A DNA stretch of 20,027 nt from Chitinophagaceae bacterium (lineage in GTDB: Bacteria; Bacteroidota; Bacteroidia; Chitinophagales; Chitinophagaceae), in assembly GCA_008080615.1 (NCBI GenBank), contig VIKJ01000029.1:6651-26677 (forward strand), given 5' to 3'. The notes beneath the pieces are model-generated. The model saw nothing but the letters and a program-made list of their open reading frames with translations, did no database searches and had not been told where the DNA came from. How positions within the stretch are numbered: position 1 is the first letter of the stretch; each line of letters starts with the position of its first letter. A program made the position numbers and the translations under genes. Positions 1-7,606 of the stretch are shown here, piece after piece.

Positions 1-1
1 T

Positions 2-799
2 CGTCCTGCATTGATCATCTATGATGATTTATCTAAGCAAGCGGTTGCGTATCGTGAAGTTTCTTTATTGTTGAGAAGACCGCCAGGACGTGAAGCATAT
101 CCTGGAGACGTATTCTATTTGCACAGTCGTTTATTGGAAAGAGCAGCAAAAGTAATTGCCAATGATGATGTTGCTAAAAATATGAATGACCTTCCTGAGT
201 CTATTAAGCATTTGGTAAAAGGTGGTGGATCTTTAACCGCTTTACCAATTATTGAAACACAGGCTGGTGACGTATCTGCATATATTCCTACCAACGTAAT
301 TTCTATTACTGACGGACAAATTTTCTTAGAAGGTAACTTGTTTAACGCAGGTATTCGTCCGGCAATCAACGTAGGTATTTCTGTAAGCCGTGTAGGAGGT
401 AATGCCCAAATTAAATCAATGAAAAAAGTGGCTGGTACACTTAAATTAGATCAGGCATTATACCGCGAGTTAGAAGCCTTCTCTAAATTTGGTGGAGACT
501 TAGACGCTGCAACTAAATCTGTAATTGATAAGGGTGCTAGAAACGTAGAAATATTAAAGCAATTACAATATTCTCCAATGTCTGTAGAAAAGCAGGTTGC
601 CATTATCTACTTAGGTACATTAGGTTTATTACGTGATGTAGCGGTTAAAAAAGTGAAGGAATTTGAAATTCATTTCTTAATGGAAATGGAAAATAAATTA
701 CCAGATGTTTTAGCTGAATTTAAGAAAGGTAATTTGCCAGAAGATGGGTTGAAAAAAATGACCGATCTAGCTGCAAGCTTGGCTCCTCAGTATAAATAA
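2..799 (+). CDS. atpA: F1F0 ATP synthase subunit alpha, C-terminal part (5' truncated by window edge)
   Basis: This is the C-terminal half of the alpha subunit of the membrane ATP synthase, the non-catalytic nucleotide-binding subunit of the F1 head. The reading frame is open from base 2 and begins with RPALIIYDDLSKQA, so the TTG at base 11 is not a start. Diagnostic stretches are LLLRRPPGREAYPGDVFYLH, the ETQAGDVSAYIPTN segment, ISITDGQIFL and the NVGISVSRVGG segment carrying the conserved alpha-subunit arginine. The all-helical C-terminal domain follows and ends in LAPQYK. The gene is followed directly by a strong hairpin terminator and then an opposing gene. The gamma-subunit gene atpG, which often follows atpA, is therefore not here. 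Identification is secure; only about half of the usual 500-odd residues are in view. Confidence 0.97.
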   Translation, partial: RPALIIYDDLSKQAVAYREVSLLLRRPPGREAYPGDVFYLHSRLLERAAKVIANDDVAKNMNDLPESIKHLVKGGGSLTALPIIETQAGDVSAYIPTNVISITDGQIFLEGNLFNAGIRPAINVGISVSRVGGNAQIKSMKKVAGTLKLDQALYRELEAFSKFGGDLDAATKSVIDKGARNVEILKQLQYSPMSVEKQVAIIYLGTLGLLRDVAVKKVKEFEIHFLMEMENKLPDVLAEFKKGNLPEDGLKKMTDLAASLAPQYK

Positions 800-821
800 A
801 CGAATCGTTTTAATAGTACTC

Positions 822-855
822 AATCCCGTTCTGATTATCAGAGCGGGATTTTTTT
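822..855 (+). terminator. Rho-independent terminator after atpA
   Basis: The two 13-base arms at 822-834 and 838-850 pair completely except for one G-U wobble, with a 3-base TTA loop, and are followed by a run of seven T (849-855). This is a textbook intrinsic terminator for the plus strand. Its T run overlaps the stop codon of the opposing DUF2071 gene (854-856), so the hairpin may also limit transcription arriving from that gene, although the minus-strand side has no clear T run. Confidence 0.9.
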
Positions 856-1579
856 ATACTTTAATCTTTGTTGGTTTACGAATAGTAACTGTAGATCCTT
901 TTGCCAACATAACACTATGCGGTTCTACTGATAAATAAGGTACAAATTGACCTCCGTACAACCCTGCAATGTTTGCGTGTAATTCATGGTAAGTAACCGG
1001 AAAAATTTCCCATCTAGGATGTTCTACACCATATTCAATGAGGGTATTCTTATTGAGTTGATTGTATCCCCAATAATGTTCAAAAATGAATTCGGCTTCA
1101 CTGTTGGGTAAAATGTTTATCGGGCGATTGAGTGCTTTCACTTTAAGATTATTCCAATGCACACCGTTTTTCCATTCATAGTTGAATTGTAAAAAATCAT
1201 TTTCATGGTGAGCAGTATGCCGCATGGCCATTCTGCTGTAATGTTCATTGTATAATCCGTTGGCAATCCATGCAATCATGTGTTTGGGCACAATTTCACT
1301 AATAAAGGCAACGCCTCGTTTCCATCGGGTGCCATTAAACCTTTTTACATAAAAGCGAAGGTTCACTTCTTCAAAATTGGTATGAAAGGGCCATTTTACC
1401 CCAAACACTTTTGTTTCATTGAATAGAAAACCTACCACACTGGCTAGCGCTTTCCCTTCAAAAAGGTCTAATTCTGTGCCTTTTGGAAGGTAAGGACTGA
1501 GTATTTCTGCTGGAATTTGGTAATTGAGCATTACTAAATACTCCCATTTGGCCGTGAGGAAGACTTTCTTCTCTTTCAT
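854..1579 (-). CDS. DUF2071 / YqjF-like protein
   Basis: The 241-residue protein matches the DUF2071 family (YqjF, COG3361), which has an acetoacetate-decarboxylase-like fold. Recognisable features are the opening LTAKWEYLVMLNYQIP, the segment PYLPKGTELDLFEGKALASV, then VNLRFYVKR and GVAFISEIVPK in the core, and a C-terminal HSVMLAKGSTVTIRKPTKI. There is no signal peptide or membrane segment, so it is probably cytoplasmic. The biochemical role of the family is unknown and I assign none. The start at 1579 gives the family-typical N-terminus. The gene is a single unit facing the atpA terminator on one side and diverging from the TonB-dependent receptor on the other. The 126-base divergent gap holds a clear promoter only for the receptor. 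Confidence 0.85.
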   Translation of the reverse strand: MKEKKVFLTAKWEYLVMLNYQIPAEILSPYLPKGTELDLFEGKALASVVGFLFNETKVFGVKWPFHTNFEEVNLRFYVKRFNGTRWKRGVAFISEIVPKHMIAWIANGLYNEHYSRMAMRHTAHHENDFLQFNYEWKNGVHWNNLKVKALNRPINILPNSEAEFIFEHYWGYNQLNKNTLIEYGVEHPRWEIFPVTYHELHANIAGLYGGQFVPYLSVEPHSVMLAKGSTVTIRKPTKIKV

Positions 1580-1657
1580 AATTTGTTCATTATCAATCTA
1601 TAAACAGAAAGCCTACCTTAAAAGTTGCTTAAAACGGAAAATATTTATAAAATAATT

Positions 1658-1676
1658 TAGTTTATAAAATAAACTA
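1658..1676. promoter_or_regulatory. Perfect inverted repeat upstream of TonB-dependent receptor (candidate operator)
   Basis: An 8-base arm at 1658-1665 (TAGTTTAT) is followed by a 3-base AAA spacer and its exact reverse complement at 1669-1676 (ATAAACTA). It lies just upstream of the -7 promoter element at 1680-1687, in the spacer region where a repressor could block polymerase. AT-rich palindromes can arise by chance in such DNA, so this is a candidate only. Confidence 0.45.
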
Positions 1677-1679
1677 GTC

Positions 1680-1687
1680 TATGTTTG
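1680..1687 (+). promoter_or_regulatory. Bacteroidota-type -7 promoter element for the TonB-dependent receptor
   Basis: TATGTTTG matches the Bacteroidota sigma -7 consensus TAnnTTTG exactly. The upstream -33 element is only weakly recognisable near 1656-1660. Transcription would start around 1693, giving a leader of roughly 13 bases before the ATG at 1706. This argues against the in-frame TTG at 1685 as the start codon. Confidence 0.6.
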
Positions 1688-1705
1688 TGTTGTCAATCTA
1701 CAAAA

Positions 1706-3946
1706 ATGAAGCAAGTTGTTATTATCATAGTAGGATTTTTAGTTGCATATGGTTTAAATGCCCAGGTTAGGGTTCAAGGTTCAGTAAAAGACAATCGAGG
1801 TAGAATATTGGCAGGTGCTAATATTACCCTAAAGGGTACTTATGATGGTACTACTTCTGATTCTACCGGAAAATTCTCTTTTAAGAGTTTTGAGAGAGGT
1901 TCATTTGTGCTGGTGGCCAATAATATTGGATACAAGATTGTAGAAATGCCGGTTATATTGGCAAAGGATTCAGTTGAGGTAAATTTTGTTTTGAAAGAAG
2001 AAATCAGCGAATTAAAAGCAGTGGTAATTACAGCCGGTTCTTATGAAGCCAGCGATAAGAAAAAAGGTACGGTTTTAAAACCATTGGATATTGCAACAAC
2101 TGCAGGCGCCAACGCAGATATTTCAGCAACCATTCAAACTTTACCAGGAGCACAGCGTGTAGGTGAGCAAGAAGGCTTATTTATTAGAGGTGGTAGTGCT
2201 GAAGAAGCAAAAATTATTATTGATGGAACGGTGGTAAATAATTTCTTCTATAGTTCAGTTCCAGGCATTTCGCAGAGAGGTCGCTTTTCTCCCTTCTTGT
2301 TTAGCGGTACTGTATTTAGTACGGGTGGATATTCTGCCATTTATGGACAAGCATTAAGTAGTGTGCTTAGTTTAGAAAGTATTGATATCCCTGAACGAAG
2401 TGAAGTGCAGGTTGGGTTTTCTCCTATTTTTTTAAGCGCGGGTTTTCAGGAAGTAGCAAAAAATAAAAAATCGAGTTTTGGCTTTAGTTATAACTGGGTA
2501 AATCTTTCTCTGTATCAAAAATTAGTTCCTCAGGCGCCAGATTTTTTTAAGGCACCAGATTTTCATACCGTAGATGCCAACTATCGTTTTAAAACAAAGA
2601 AGAATGGTATGTTTAAAATGTATGCATATTATAATGCTGGAGATTTAGCTGTTCGCAATCCCTCATTGGATAGTATTGGTTTAAAGAATGCATTTCAATT
2701 AAGTAATAAGAATTTCTTTACCAATATAAGCTTTCGCCAATTTTTAGGAAATGGTTGGAAATTAAATACTGCAGTAAGTGTTAGCTATAATAAAGACCGA
2801 ATAGTAAATGAAGTACAAAATCAGCAGAACCAAAAAATTCCTGTTGTAAATATTCCTGTTATCAATTTTTCCCAATTTAATTTAACTACTCGTCAGTGGA
2901 TGGTTCAAGCCAGAGCTGTTGTTGATAAAAGGTTTGGGGCAATCAATACACTAAGATTTGGTACTGAAGTTTGGAACAATCAAGATACCAGCTTGTACAG
3001 CAATTTAGCAGGATCTTTTGGATCAACAATTTCCGACTTTTATACAGCCGCATTTGCAGAAAGTGATTTATATATCACCATTAATTTAGCGTTTCGCCCA
3101 GGTTTCAGATTAGAACATAGTTCATTGTTGAATAAATGGAATATTGCACCAAGAGCCGCACTATCTTATAAAGTGGGTGCACAAAGCCAAGTGTCTGCAG
3201 ATTACGGAATTTTTTATCAAACCCCAGAGCGTAGATATCTAACCAACAATGCTGAGTTTGATTTTTTAAGAGCAGATCATTATATACTTACTTATCAGCA
3301 TATATCTAACAGTTATACTTTTAGAACACAAGTGTTTTATAAAAACTATATCAGTTTATTAAAAACAGATGCAACTGGTACTTCGGCCATCAATACCAAT
3401 GGGGAAGGCTTTGCACAAGGGCTTGAATTATTCTGGAGAGATAAAAAAACCTTTAAGAATTTTGACTACTGGATTACCTATTCTTACTTAGATACAAAAA
3501 GAAATTACAATAATTATCCCATTGCTGCTATGCCCACATTTGCTGCAAATCACAGCGGTAGTGTAGTGCTTAAAAAATTCTGGGTAAAAAATATGTTTGG
3601 CGTAAACTGGAGTTGGAACTGGAGTACGGGCCGTCCATATTACAATCCCAACAAATCATCCAATGAGTTTTTAACTGATAGAACCATTGCATACAGCAGT
3701 AATAACTTTAGCTTAAACTGGTTGCCTAAATTGGGAAAAGCCAATACAGTAGTTGTAGTAGGCATCAATAATGTTTTTAACGAAACTCAAATTTTTGGAT
3801 ACAATTACAGCAATCGATTAAAAGACAACAGTGGCCAGTTCATTAATTCGGCAGTGATTCCACCTGCCCCTCGTAACTTTTTCTTAGGTGTATTCTTAAG
3901 TTGGGGTGTAGATAGAACTCAACAAAATATCAATGGAAATCTTTAA
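1706..3946 (+). CDS. TonB-dependent outer-membrane receptor with carboxypeptidase-regulatory-like domain
   Basis: The 746-residue protein is an outer-membrane, TonB-energised gated channel. A signal peptide covers residues 1-19 (MKQVVIIIVGFLVAYGLNA, cleavage before Q). Next comes a CarboxypepD_reg-like beta-sandwich at about 20-105 (VQGSVKDNRGRILAGANITL), a TonB-box-like LKAVVITAGSYE, and a plug domain at about 110-220 with LFIRGGSAEEAKIIIDG and YSAIYGQALSSVL. The rest is a beta-barrel rich in alternating aromatic strands, ending FFLGVFLSWG plus a short tail. ATG 1706 is chosen over the upstream TTG 1685 because it gives a clean signal peptide and lies downstream of a consensus promoter. No SusD-type lipoprotein follows, so it is not a classical polysaccharide-utilisation pair. 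The substrate cannot be told from the sequence; metal chelates, cofactors or small peptides are all possible. Confidence 0.9.
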   Translation: MKQVVIIIVGFLVAYGLNAQVRVQGSVKDNRGRILAGANITLKGTYDGTTSDSTGKFSFKSFERGSFVLVANNIGYKIVEMPVILAKDSVEVNFVLKEEISELKAVVITAGSYEASDKKKGTVLKPLDIATTAGANADISATIQTLPGAQRVGEQEGLFIRGGSAEEAKIIIDGTVVNNFFYSSVPGISQRGRFSPFLFSGTVFSTGGYSAIYGQALSSVLSLESIDIPERSEVQVGFSPIFLSAGFQEVAKNKKSSFGFSYNWVNLSLYQKLVPQAPDFFKAPDFHTVDANYRFKTKKNGMFKMYAYYNAGDLAVRNPSLDSIGLKNAFQLSNKNFFTNISFRQFLGNGWKLNTAVSVSYNKDRIVNEVQNQQNQKIPVVNIPVINFSQFNLTTRQWMVQARAVVDKRFGAINTLRFGTEVWNNQDTSLYSNLAGSFGSTISDFYTAAFAESDLYITINLAFRPGFRLEHSSLLNKWNIAPRAALSYKVGAQSQVSADYGIFYQTPERRYLTNNAEFDFLRADHYILTYQHISNSYTFRTQVFYKNYISLLKTDATGTSAINTNGEGFAQGLELFWRDKKTFKNFDYWITYSYLDTKRNYNNYPIAAMPTFAANHSGSVVLKKFWVKNMFGVNWSWNWSTGRPYYNPNKSSNEFLTDRTIAYSSNNFSLNWLPKLGKANTVVVVGINNVFNETQIFGYNYSNRLKDNSGQFINSAVIPPAPRNFFLGVFLSWGVDRTQQNINGNL

Positions 3947-4022
3947 TCAATCAACGGATAAAATTTAAAACGTATAAAATCAATTAGCTAAATAAATTAA
4001 ATAACCAATAAAATTGATCAAC

Positions 4023-4298
4023 ATGAATAACGAAACTCAAAGAGACGATCAATTATGGCAAACGGCCAAAGCAAGAGTAGCATTTAGGTGGAGCCTTGCT
4101 AGCTACTTAATTGTAAATACCTTTTTAATTGGGATATGGTATTTCACTAGTGGAAATTTAAACCATTTTTGGCCCATCTGGCCCATATTAGGCTGGGGAA
4201 TTGGAATTGCATTTCATTATGTTCGCGCTTATCATGGCGAACAAGTTTCTAGTGTGGAAGCCGAATACAATAAGTTAAAAAATCAATCACAAAACTAA
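4023..4298 (+). CDS. 2TM domain-containing small membrane protein
   Basis: The 91-residue protein fits the Bacteroidota 2TM domain family (Pfam PF13239). It has a short charged N-terminus (residues 1-22), a first membrane helix at about 24-42, a tryptophan-rich turn (HFWPIWPILGWG), a second helix at about 48-67 and a charged tail beginning at VRAYHGEQ. In this family the domain occurs alone or fused to LytTR or histidine-kinase-like proteins; here it stands alone. The ATG at 4023 is preferred to the TTG at 4014 because it is a canonical codon and nothing conserved is lost. It lies 76 bases after the receptor gene in the same direction. Function is unknown. Confidence 0.8.
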   Translation: MNNETQRDDQLWQTAKARVAFRWSLASYLIVNTFLIGIWYFTSGNLNHFWPIWPILGWGIGIAFHYVRAYHGEQVSSVEAEYNKLKNQSQN

Positions 4299-4359
4299 TT
4301 CTAACAAAAGAAATTTAAACCGAATAAAAATTAATTCAATCAAACTAATCATCATCATC

Positions 4360-4989
4360 ATGAAAAAAATGCTCGTAATTATCGCAATGTTCATTATCGG
4401 AACTGTTGCTGCTCAATCTAAATTTGAAGCAGGAATGGGTAGGGGATTAACCCAATTTAAAGAAGCTAAATCTGCAGAAGAAATGTTAGCAGCAGCTGCT
4501 TTTTTTGAACGTGTTGCTGATGCTGAAAAAGATAAATGGTTGCCTTATTATTATGCAGCACAAACCAATATTTTAGCCGCTTGGATGAACCCTAAAACAG
4601 ATAAAGACAAGGTTGCTGAAAAAATAAAAGAATTAATTGCAAAAGCTGAAACACTTGAGCCTAATAATTCTGAATTGAATTGTTTAAAACAAATGGTAGC
4701 TGTTTTACAGTTAACCGTAGACCCGATGAGCCGTTGGCAGAGTTATGGTACAGTAGCGGCCGAAGCTATTGCAAAGGCAAAAGCAATTGATCCTACCAAC
4801 CCTCGCCCATATATGCTAGAGGGTCAATACCAAATAAATGTACCTGAAGCATTTGGAGGTGGTAAAGCGGTTGCAAAAAAATTGTTAGAGAAGGCTTTAG
4901 TGCTTTTTGACACATTTAAACCAGCGTCTCCTTTTCATCCTAATTGGGGTAAAGAGCAGGCTGTACAATCCTTAGCTGCTTGTCAGTAA
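4360..4989 (+). CDS. Secreted helical-repeat (TPR-like) protein of unknown function
   Basis: The 209-residue protein starts with a clear signal peptide (residues 1-18, cleavage VAA/QSKF), so it is exported, probably to the periplasm. The mature part is alpha-helical and alanine-rich. Two segments resemble tetratricopeptide repeats: one around AEKIKELIAKAETLEPNNSE and one around AEAIAKAKAIDPTNPRPYML, each with the typical 'A-x-x-x-(D/E)P-x-N' ending. No catalytic motif is visible. TPR-like proteins usually mediate protein contacts. A short ATC repeat directly precedes the start codon. The gene ends just before a hairpin at 5009-5031, which may separate it from the next gene. Confidence 0.7.
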   Translation: MKKMLVIIAMFIIGTVAAQSKFEAGMGRGLTQFKEAKSAEEMLAAAAFFERVADAEKDKWLPYYYAAQTNILAAWMNPKTDKDKVAEKIKELIAKAETLEPNNSELNCLKQMVAVLQLTVDPMSRWQSYGTVAAEAIAKAKAIDPTNPRPYMLEGQYQINVPEAFGGGKAVAKKLLEKALVLFDTFKPASPFHPNWGKEQAVQSLAACQ

Positions 4990-5008
4990 TTTGTGTACCT
5001 GATTTTTC

Positions 5009-5035
5009 GTAGCCCCGTTTTGCGGGGCTACCTTT
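5009..5035 (+). terminator. Probable hairpin terminator or attenuator
   Basis: A perfect GC-rich 9-base stem (GTAGCCCCG at 5009-5017 with CGGGGCTAC at 5023-5031) encloses a 5-base loop. Only three T follow (5033-5035), so termination may be partial. It sits 20 bases after one stop codon and about 20 bases before the next ORF. It therefore separates the secreted repeat protein from the membrane-protein/ABC module, either as a terminator or as a mild attenuator. Confidence 0.6.
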
Positions 5036-5053
5036 ATACCATAAATGCTTGCC

Positions 5054-5644
5054 ATGGATCAACAAAATGAACTATCTGCACATTCTAGCTTAGCGCTCAT
5101 TGAAAGTATGATTAACAAAGCCCAAAATCAGTTTTCCGAAAATGGAACATTGTATTTAGTTTGGGGTTGGGTAGTATCTATTTGCTCTTTGGGGCAATAC
5201 CTATTGCTAAAATTGAATATGACCAATTTTAAACAATCAGGTTTCATTTGGTTAATGACCATTCCTGTAATGATTTATCAAATTTTCTTTTTAATTCAAA
5301 AGAAAAAAACGGAGAAAGTTAAAACCTATACCGATGAAATTATTGGATATGTATGGATGACATTTGGTATTTGTATGGGATTGTTTTCCTATATCATGGC
5401 CATGCTTCAAATTTGGAATTTGTTTTATCCATTTATTTTCTTATTCTATGGCATCCCTACATTTTTATCGGGAGCCATTATGCGTTTTAAGCCATTGATG
5501 GTTGGTGGAATTATTTGTTGGGTATTGTCATTGGTTTCCGTTCAAATTCATTCGATTGAAGTTATTCTCCTTCTAATTCCAGCAGTTTTATTTGGATGGA
5601 TTATTCCAGGATATCTCTTAAGAGCAAGATTTAAATCAGCTTAA
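5054..5644 (+). CDS. Multi-pass membrane protein, first of a tandem paralogous pair
   Basis: This protein of 196 residues (199 if the ATG at 5045 is used) has a soluble N-terminal segment containing SSLALIESMINKAQNQFSEN and then about five or six membrane helices, with a lysine-rich loop (QKKKTEKVKTYTDE) in the middle. It is clearly paralogous to the next gene. Shared elements are the N-terminal 'L-I-x-S-M-I-x-K-A', the 'L-x-W-G' entering the first helix, the 'KK-x-x-x-V-K-x-Y-x-D' loop, the 'IPT-x-x-x-G-x-x-x-x-FKPM/L' motif and the C-terminal 'IPG-x-x-LR'. I know no function for this family. The pair sits directly upstream of a winged-helix regulator gene and an ABC exporter. A role in sensing membrane state or modulating the regulator is a guess from context. 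Confidence 0.75.
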   Translation: MDQQNELSAHSSLALIESMINKAQNQFSENGTLYLVWGWVVSICSLGQYLLLKLNMTNFKQSGFIWLMTIPVMIYQIFFLIQKKKTEKVKTYTDEIIGYVWMTFGICMGLFSYIMAMLQIWNLFYPFIFLFYGIPTFLSGAIMRFKPLMVGGIICWVLSLVSVQIHSIEVILLLIPAVLFGWIIPGYLLRARFKSA

Positions 5645-5645
5645 T

Positions 5646-6335
5646 ATGCCAGAAGAAAAAGAATTTTCGGAACAGGAAAGTTTGCAATTGATTGCAAGCA
5701 TGATTAAAAAAGCCAAAGGAAGTTACCACGATACGGGTATTGGCTCCTTATTATGGGGAACCGTAATTAGTGTGGCATCATTTGTTTCTTACCTGCGCTT
5801 AGAATACCAATTTGATATTGGTTTTGATATTTGGTTATTGGCTTTAGTTGCAATTGTACCGCAAATTTTTATTTCTATACGTGAAAAGAAAAATGCTCAG
5901 GTAAAACAATACGACGATGATGTTGTAAATGCAGTTTGGTTGGTATTTGGCTTAACCATTTTTGGATTAAGTTTTTATCAGTTGATTGTTCCAGGTGTTA
6001 CCGGAAAAATTATTCATGAAGAAGGTTGGGATTTAATTAAGCATTACAATGATGGTTCAAAACCAGATAAGGTGATCAACCCTTTTACACCAAGCCTTAA
6101 CTCCATTTATATATTGGTGTATGCAATACCTACCATGGTAACAGGATTGGTGAAAAAGTTTAAGCCCATGACCATTGGGGCTGGCATTACTTATCTATTT
6201 TTTATTGCTTCCTGTTATACCAATAGTTCAAATGATATGTTGTTGGGAGGATTTACTGCCATCGTATGTTGGTTTATTCCGGGTATTATTTTAAGAAGAA
6301 AATATATAGCACAAAGAAAGGCTTCGAATGTTTAA
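5646..6335 (+). CDS. Multi-pass membrane protein, second of the tandem paralogous pair
   Basis: This 229-residue integral membrane protein has the same architecture as its upstream neighbour: a charged N-terminus (SLQLIASMIKKAKGSY), an early helix, a lysine-rich loop (REKKNAQVKQYDDD), and a C-terminal helix pair bearing AIPTMVTG and KKFKPMTIG. It differs by an extra polar loop of about 35 residues before the IPT motif (around EEGWDLIKHYNDGSKP). Its start is one base after the upstream stop, and its last eight bases overlap the start of the winged-helix regulator gene, so the three are almost certainly translated from one message. Similarity to the neighbour indicates an old tandem duplication followed by divergence. 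No function can be assigned. Confidence 0.75.
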   Translation: MPEEKEFSEQESLQLIASMIKKAKGSYHDTGIGSLLWGTVISVASFVSYLRLEYQFDIGFDIWLLALVAIVPQIFISIREKKNAQVKQYDDDVVNAVWLVFGLTIFGLSFYQLIVPGVTGKIIHEEGWDLIKHYNDGSKPDKVINPFTPSLNSIYILVYAIPTMVTGLVKKFKPMTIGAGITYLFFIASCYTNSSNDMLLGGFTAIVCWFIPGIILRRKYIAQRKASNV

Positions 6336-6618
6336 AGAATTAGATCCCATATTACATTCACAACTACGCCTGGCCGTAATGAGTTTGCTCATTGGGGTAA
6401 AGGAAGCCGATTTTACTTTTATCAGAGAAAAAACCAATTCTACTGCAGGTAATTTAAGTGTGCAAGTACAAAAATTAAAAGACGCAGGGTATATAGATGT
6501 AGTTAAACAGTTTAAAGATAATTATCCTCAAACAACTTGTAAAGTTACGCCCGAGGGTATTTTGGCTTTTGAAAACTATGTAAAGGCTTTGCAGGAATAT
6601 TTAAAGGTTGGTAACTAG
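6328..6618 (+). CDS. Winged-helix transcriptional regulator (HTH_34 / ArsR-MarR-like)
   Basis: The 96-residue protein is a single winged-helix DNA-binding domain of the HTH_34 type (Pfam PF13601). Visible features are LDPILHSQLRLAVMSLL (first helix), ADFTFIREKTNSTAGNLS leading into a recognition helix at about residues 40-52 (AGNLSVQVQKLKDAGYI), and a wing with KVTPEG followed by a C-terminal dimerisation helix (FENYVKALQEYL). There is no separate ligand domain. The start codon lies inside the preceding membrane-protein gene (8-base overlap), implying translational coupling. A perfect 17-bp palindrome sits 17 bases after its stop, over the promoter of the ABC genes, and is the obvious candidate binding site. 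Direct repression of the exporter is therefore a reasonable inference. Confidence 0.85.
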   Translation: MFKELDPILHSQLRLAVMSLLIGVKEADFTFIREKTNSTAGNLSVQVQKLKDAGYIDVVKQFKDNYPQTTCKVTPEGILAFENYVKALQEYLKVGN

Positions 6619-6637
6619 ACAATACGTAGTAATTTTG
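6608..6637 (+). promoter_or_regulatory. Promoter for the ABC exporter genes
   Basis: A TTG at 6608-6610, a 19-base spacer and TAATTTTG at 6630-6637 match the Bacteroidota promoter pattern TTG-N(17-23)-TAnnTTTG. It overlaps the end of the regulator gene and directs transcription into the ABC ATPase gene, with a predicted start near 6644. Confidence 0.65.
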
Positions 6638-6651
6638 AACAAGTTGTTCAA
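6635..6651. promoter_or_regulatory. Perfect 17-bp palindrome over the ABC promoter (candidate operator)
   Basis: TTGAACAA (6635-6642), a single central G, then the exact reverse complement TTGTTCAA (6644-6651). It overlaps the last three bases of the -7 element and covers the predicted transcription start, which is the usual place for a repressor site. A dimeric winged-helix protein encoded immediately upstream is the likely ligand. Confidence 0.65.
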
Positions 6652-6664
6652 TTTGATGTTATAG

Positions 6665-7606
6665 ATGATGATGCAGGATATTGTAAAAGTTGATAATCTT
6701 TCCAAGCAATTTGGCCATCTAACGGCAGTGGATGACCTATCATTTTCAGTTAAATCTGGGGATGTTTATGGCTTCTTAGGCCAAAATGGTGCAGGTAAAA
6801 GTACCAGCATCAGAATGTTGCTTACCCTTATTACTCCAACCAGTGGACATATAGAATTATTTGGATATGATTTAAATACCCATCGAAAAGAAATATTGCA
6901 ACAAATTGGGGCAGTTATTGAAAAGCCAGATGTTTACAAATACCTATCTGCTTATCAAAACCTAAAACTATTTGCCAAACTAAGTGGGGTGAAACCAACC
7001 CATACTTTGTTGATGGATCAATTAGAAATGGTTGGCCTAGCCAATCGTGCCAACGATACAGTAAAAACCTTTTCCCAAGGCATGAAGCAAAGACTGGGAA
7101 TTGCGATTGCCTTGGTGCACAATCCTCAATTAATTATTCTAGATGAGCCAACCAATGGGCTGGATCCTCAGGGTATTGCAGATATTAGAAATTTAATTTT
7201 GATCTTGAGTAAGGAACAAAAGAAAACGGTGATTGTATCTTCCCACTTATTAAATGAGATAGAGCAAATTGCTAGTAGGATTTTGATTTTTGATAAAGGC
7301 AAGAAATTGGTAGAGGGCACGGCGCAAGAATTGTTTAATACAGCCCAAACCATTCTTCAATTAGATACAACCAATAATACCCAAGCACTAGAATTTTTAC
7401 TGCAAAGCAAATGGGCCAACAATTTGCAACCCATGCGCGATGGTCAATTGATTATTCAATTAGATAAATCAGACATTCCTTTACTCAATAAAGATTTAGT
7501 AGCTAATAATATTGAAGTGTTATTGTTACAACCAAGACATAGTTTAGAAGATTATTTTTTACAAATAACAGCAGGAAAACAACATGTGGGCACATTTAAA
7601 AATTGA
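6665..7606 (+). CDS. ABC transporter ATP-binding protein (BcrA/drug-exporter-like)
   Basis: This 313-residue ABC ATPase powers the permease encoded next. Walker A is GQNGAGKST at residues 39-47, the signature is FSQGMKQR at 136-143, Walker B LIILDEP at 156-162, and the switch histidine H194 lies in VSSHLLNE. The segment IGAVIEKPDVYKYLSAYQNL has glutamate where most ABC proteins have the Q-loop glutamine, as in the bacitracin/lantibiotic exporter (BcrA/LanF) subfamily. The roughly 100 residues after the core form an accessory C-terminal domain. Three in-frame ATGs (6665, 6668, 6671) could each start translation. The gene overlaps the permease by 23 bases and follows a promoter with a palindromic site. 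Export of a peptide, lipid or drug is plausible; the substrate is unknown. Confidence 0.92.
   Translation: MMMQDIVKVDNLSKQFGHLTAVDDLSFSVKSGDVYGFLGQNGAGKSTSIRMLLTLITPTSGHIELFGYDLNTHRKEILQQIGAVIEKPDVYKYLSAYQNLKLFAKLSGVKPTHTLLMDQLEMVGLANRANDTVKTFSQGMKQRLGIAIALVHNPQLIILDEPTNGLDPQGIADIRNLILILSKEQKKTVIVSSHLLNEIEQIASRILIFDKGKKLVEGTAQELFNTAQTILQLDTTNNTQALEFLLQSKWANNLQPMRDGQLIIQLDKSDIPLLNKDLVANNIEVLLLQPRHSLEDYFLQITAGKQHVGTFKN

Noticed and set aside
115..369. Antisense ORF of 84 codons inside atpA
   Set aside because: It is a shadow of a strongly conserved coding frame, with no recognisable protein.
1685..1705. TTG start for the TonB-dependent receptor adding seven residues
   Set aside because: It overlaps the -7 promoter element and would spoil the signal peptide; ATG 1706 is better.
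1706..3946. SusC-type polysaccharide utilisation locus
   Set aside because: The receptor is shorter than typical SusC, no SusD gene or glycosidase follows, and neighbours do not fit.
4346..4359. ATC trinucleotide repeat before the secreted repeat-protein gene
   Set aside because: Only four units; such short repeats are expected in AT-rich leaders and no regulatory meaning can be shown.
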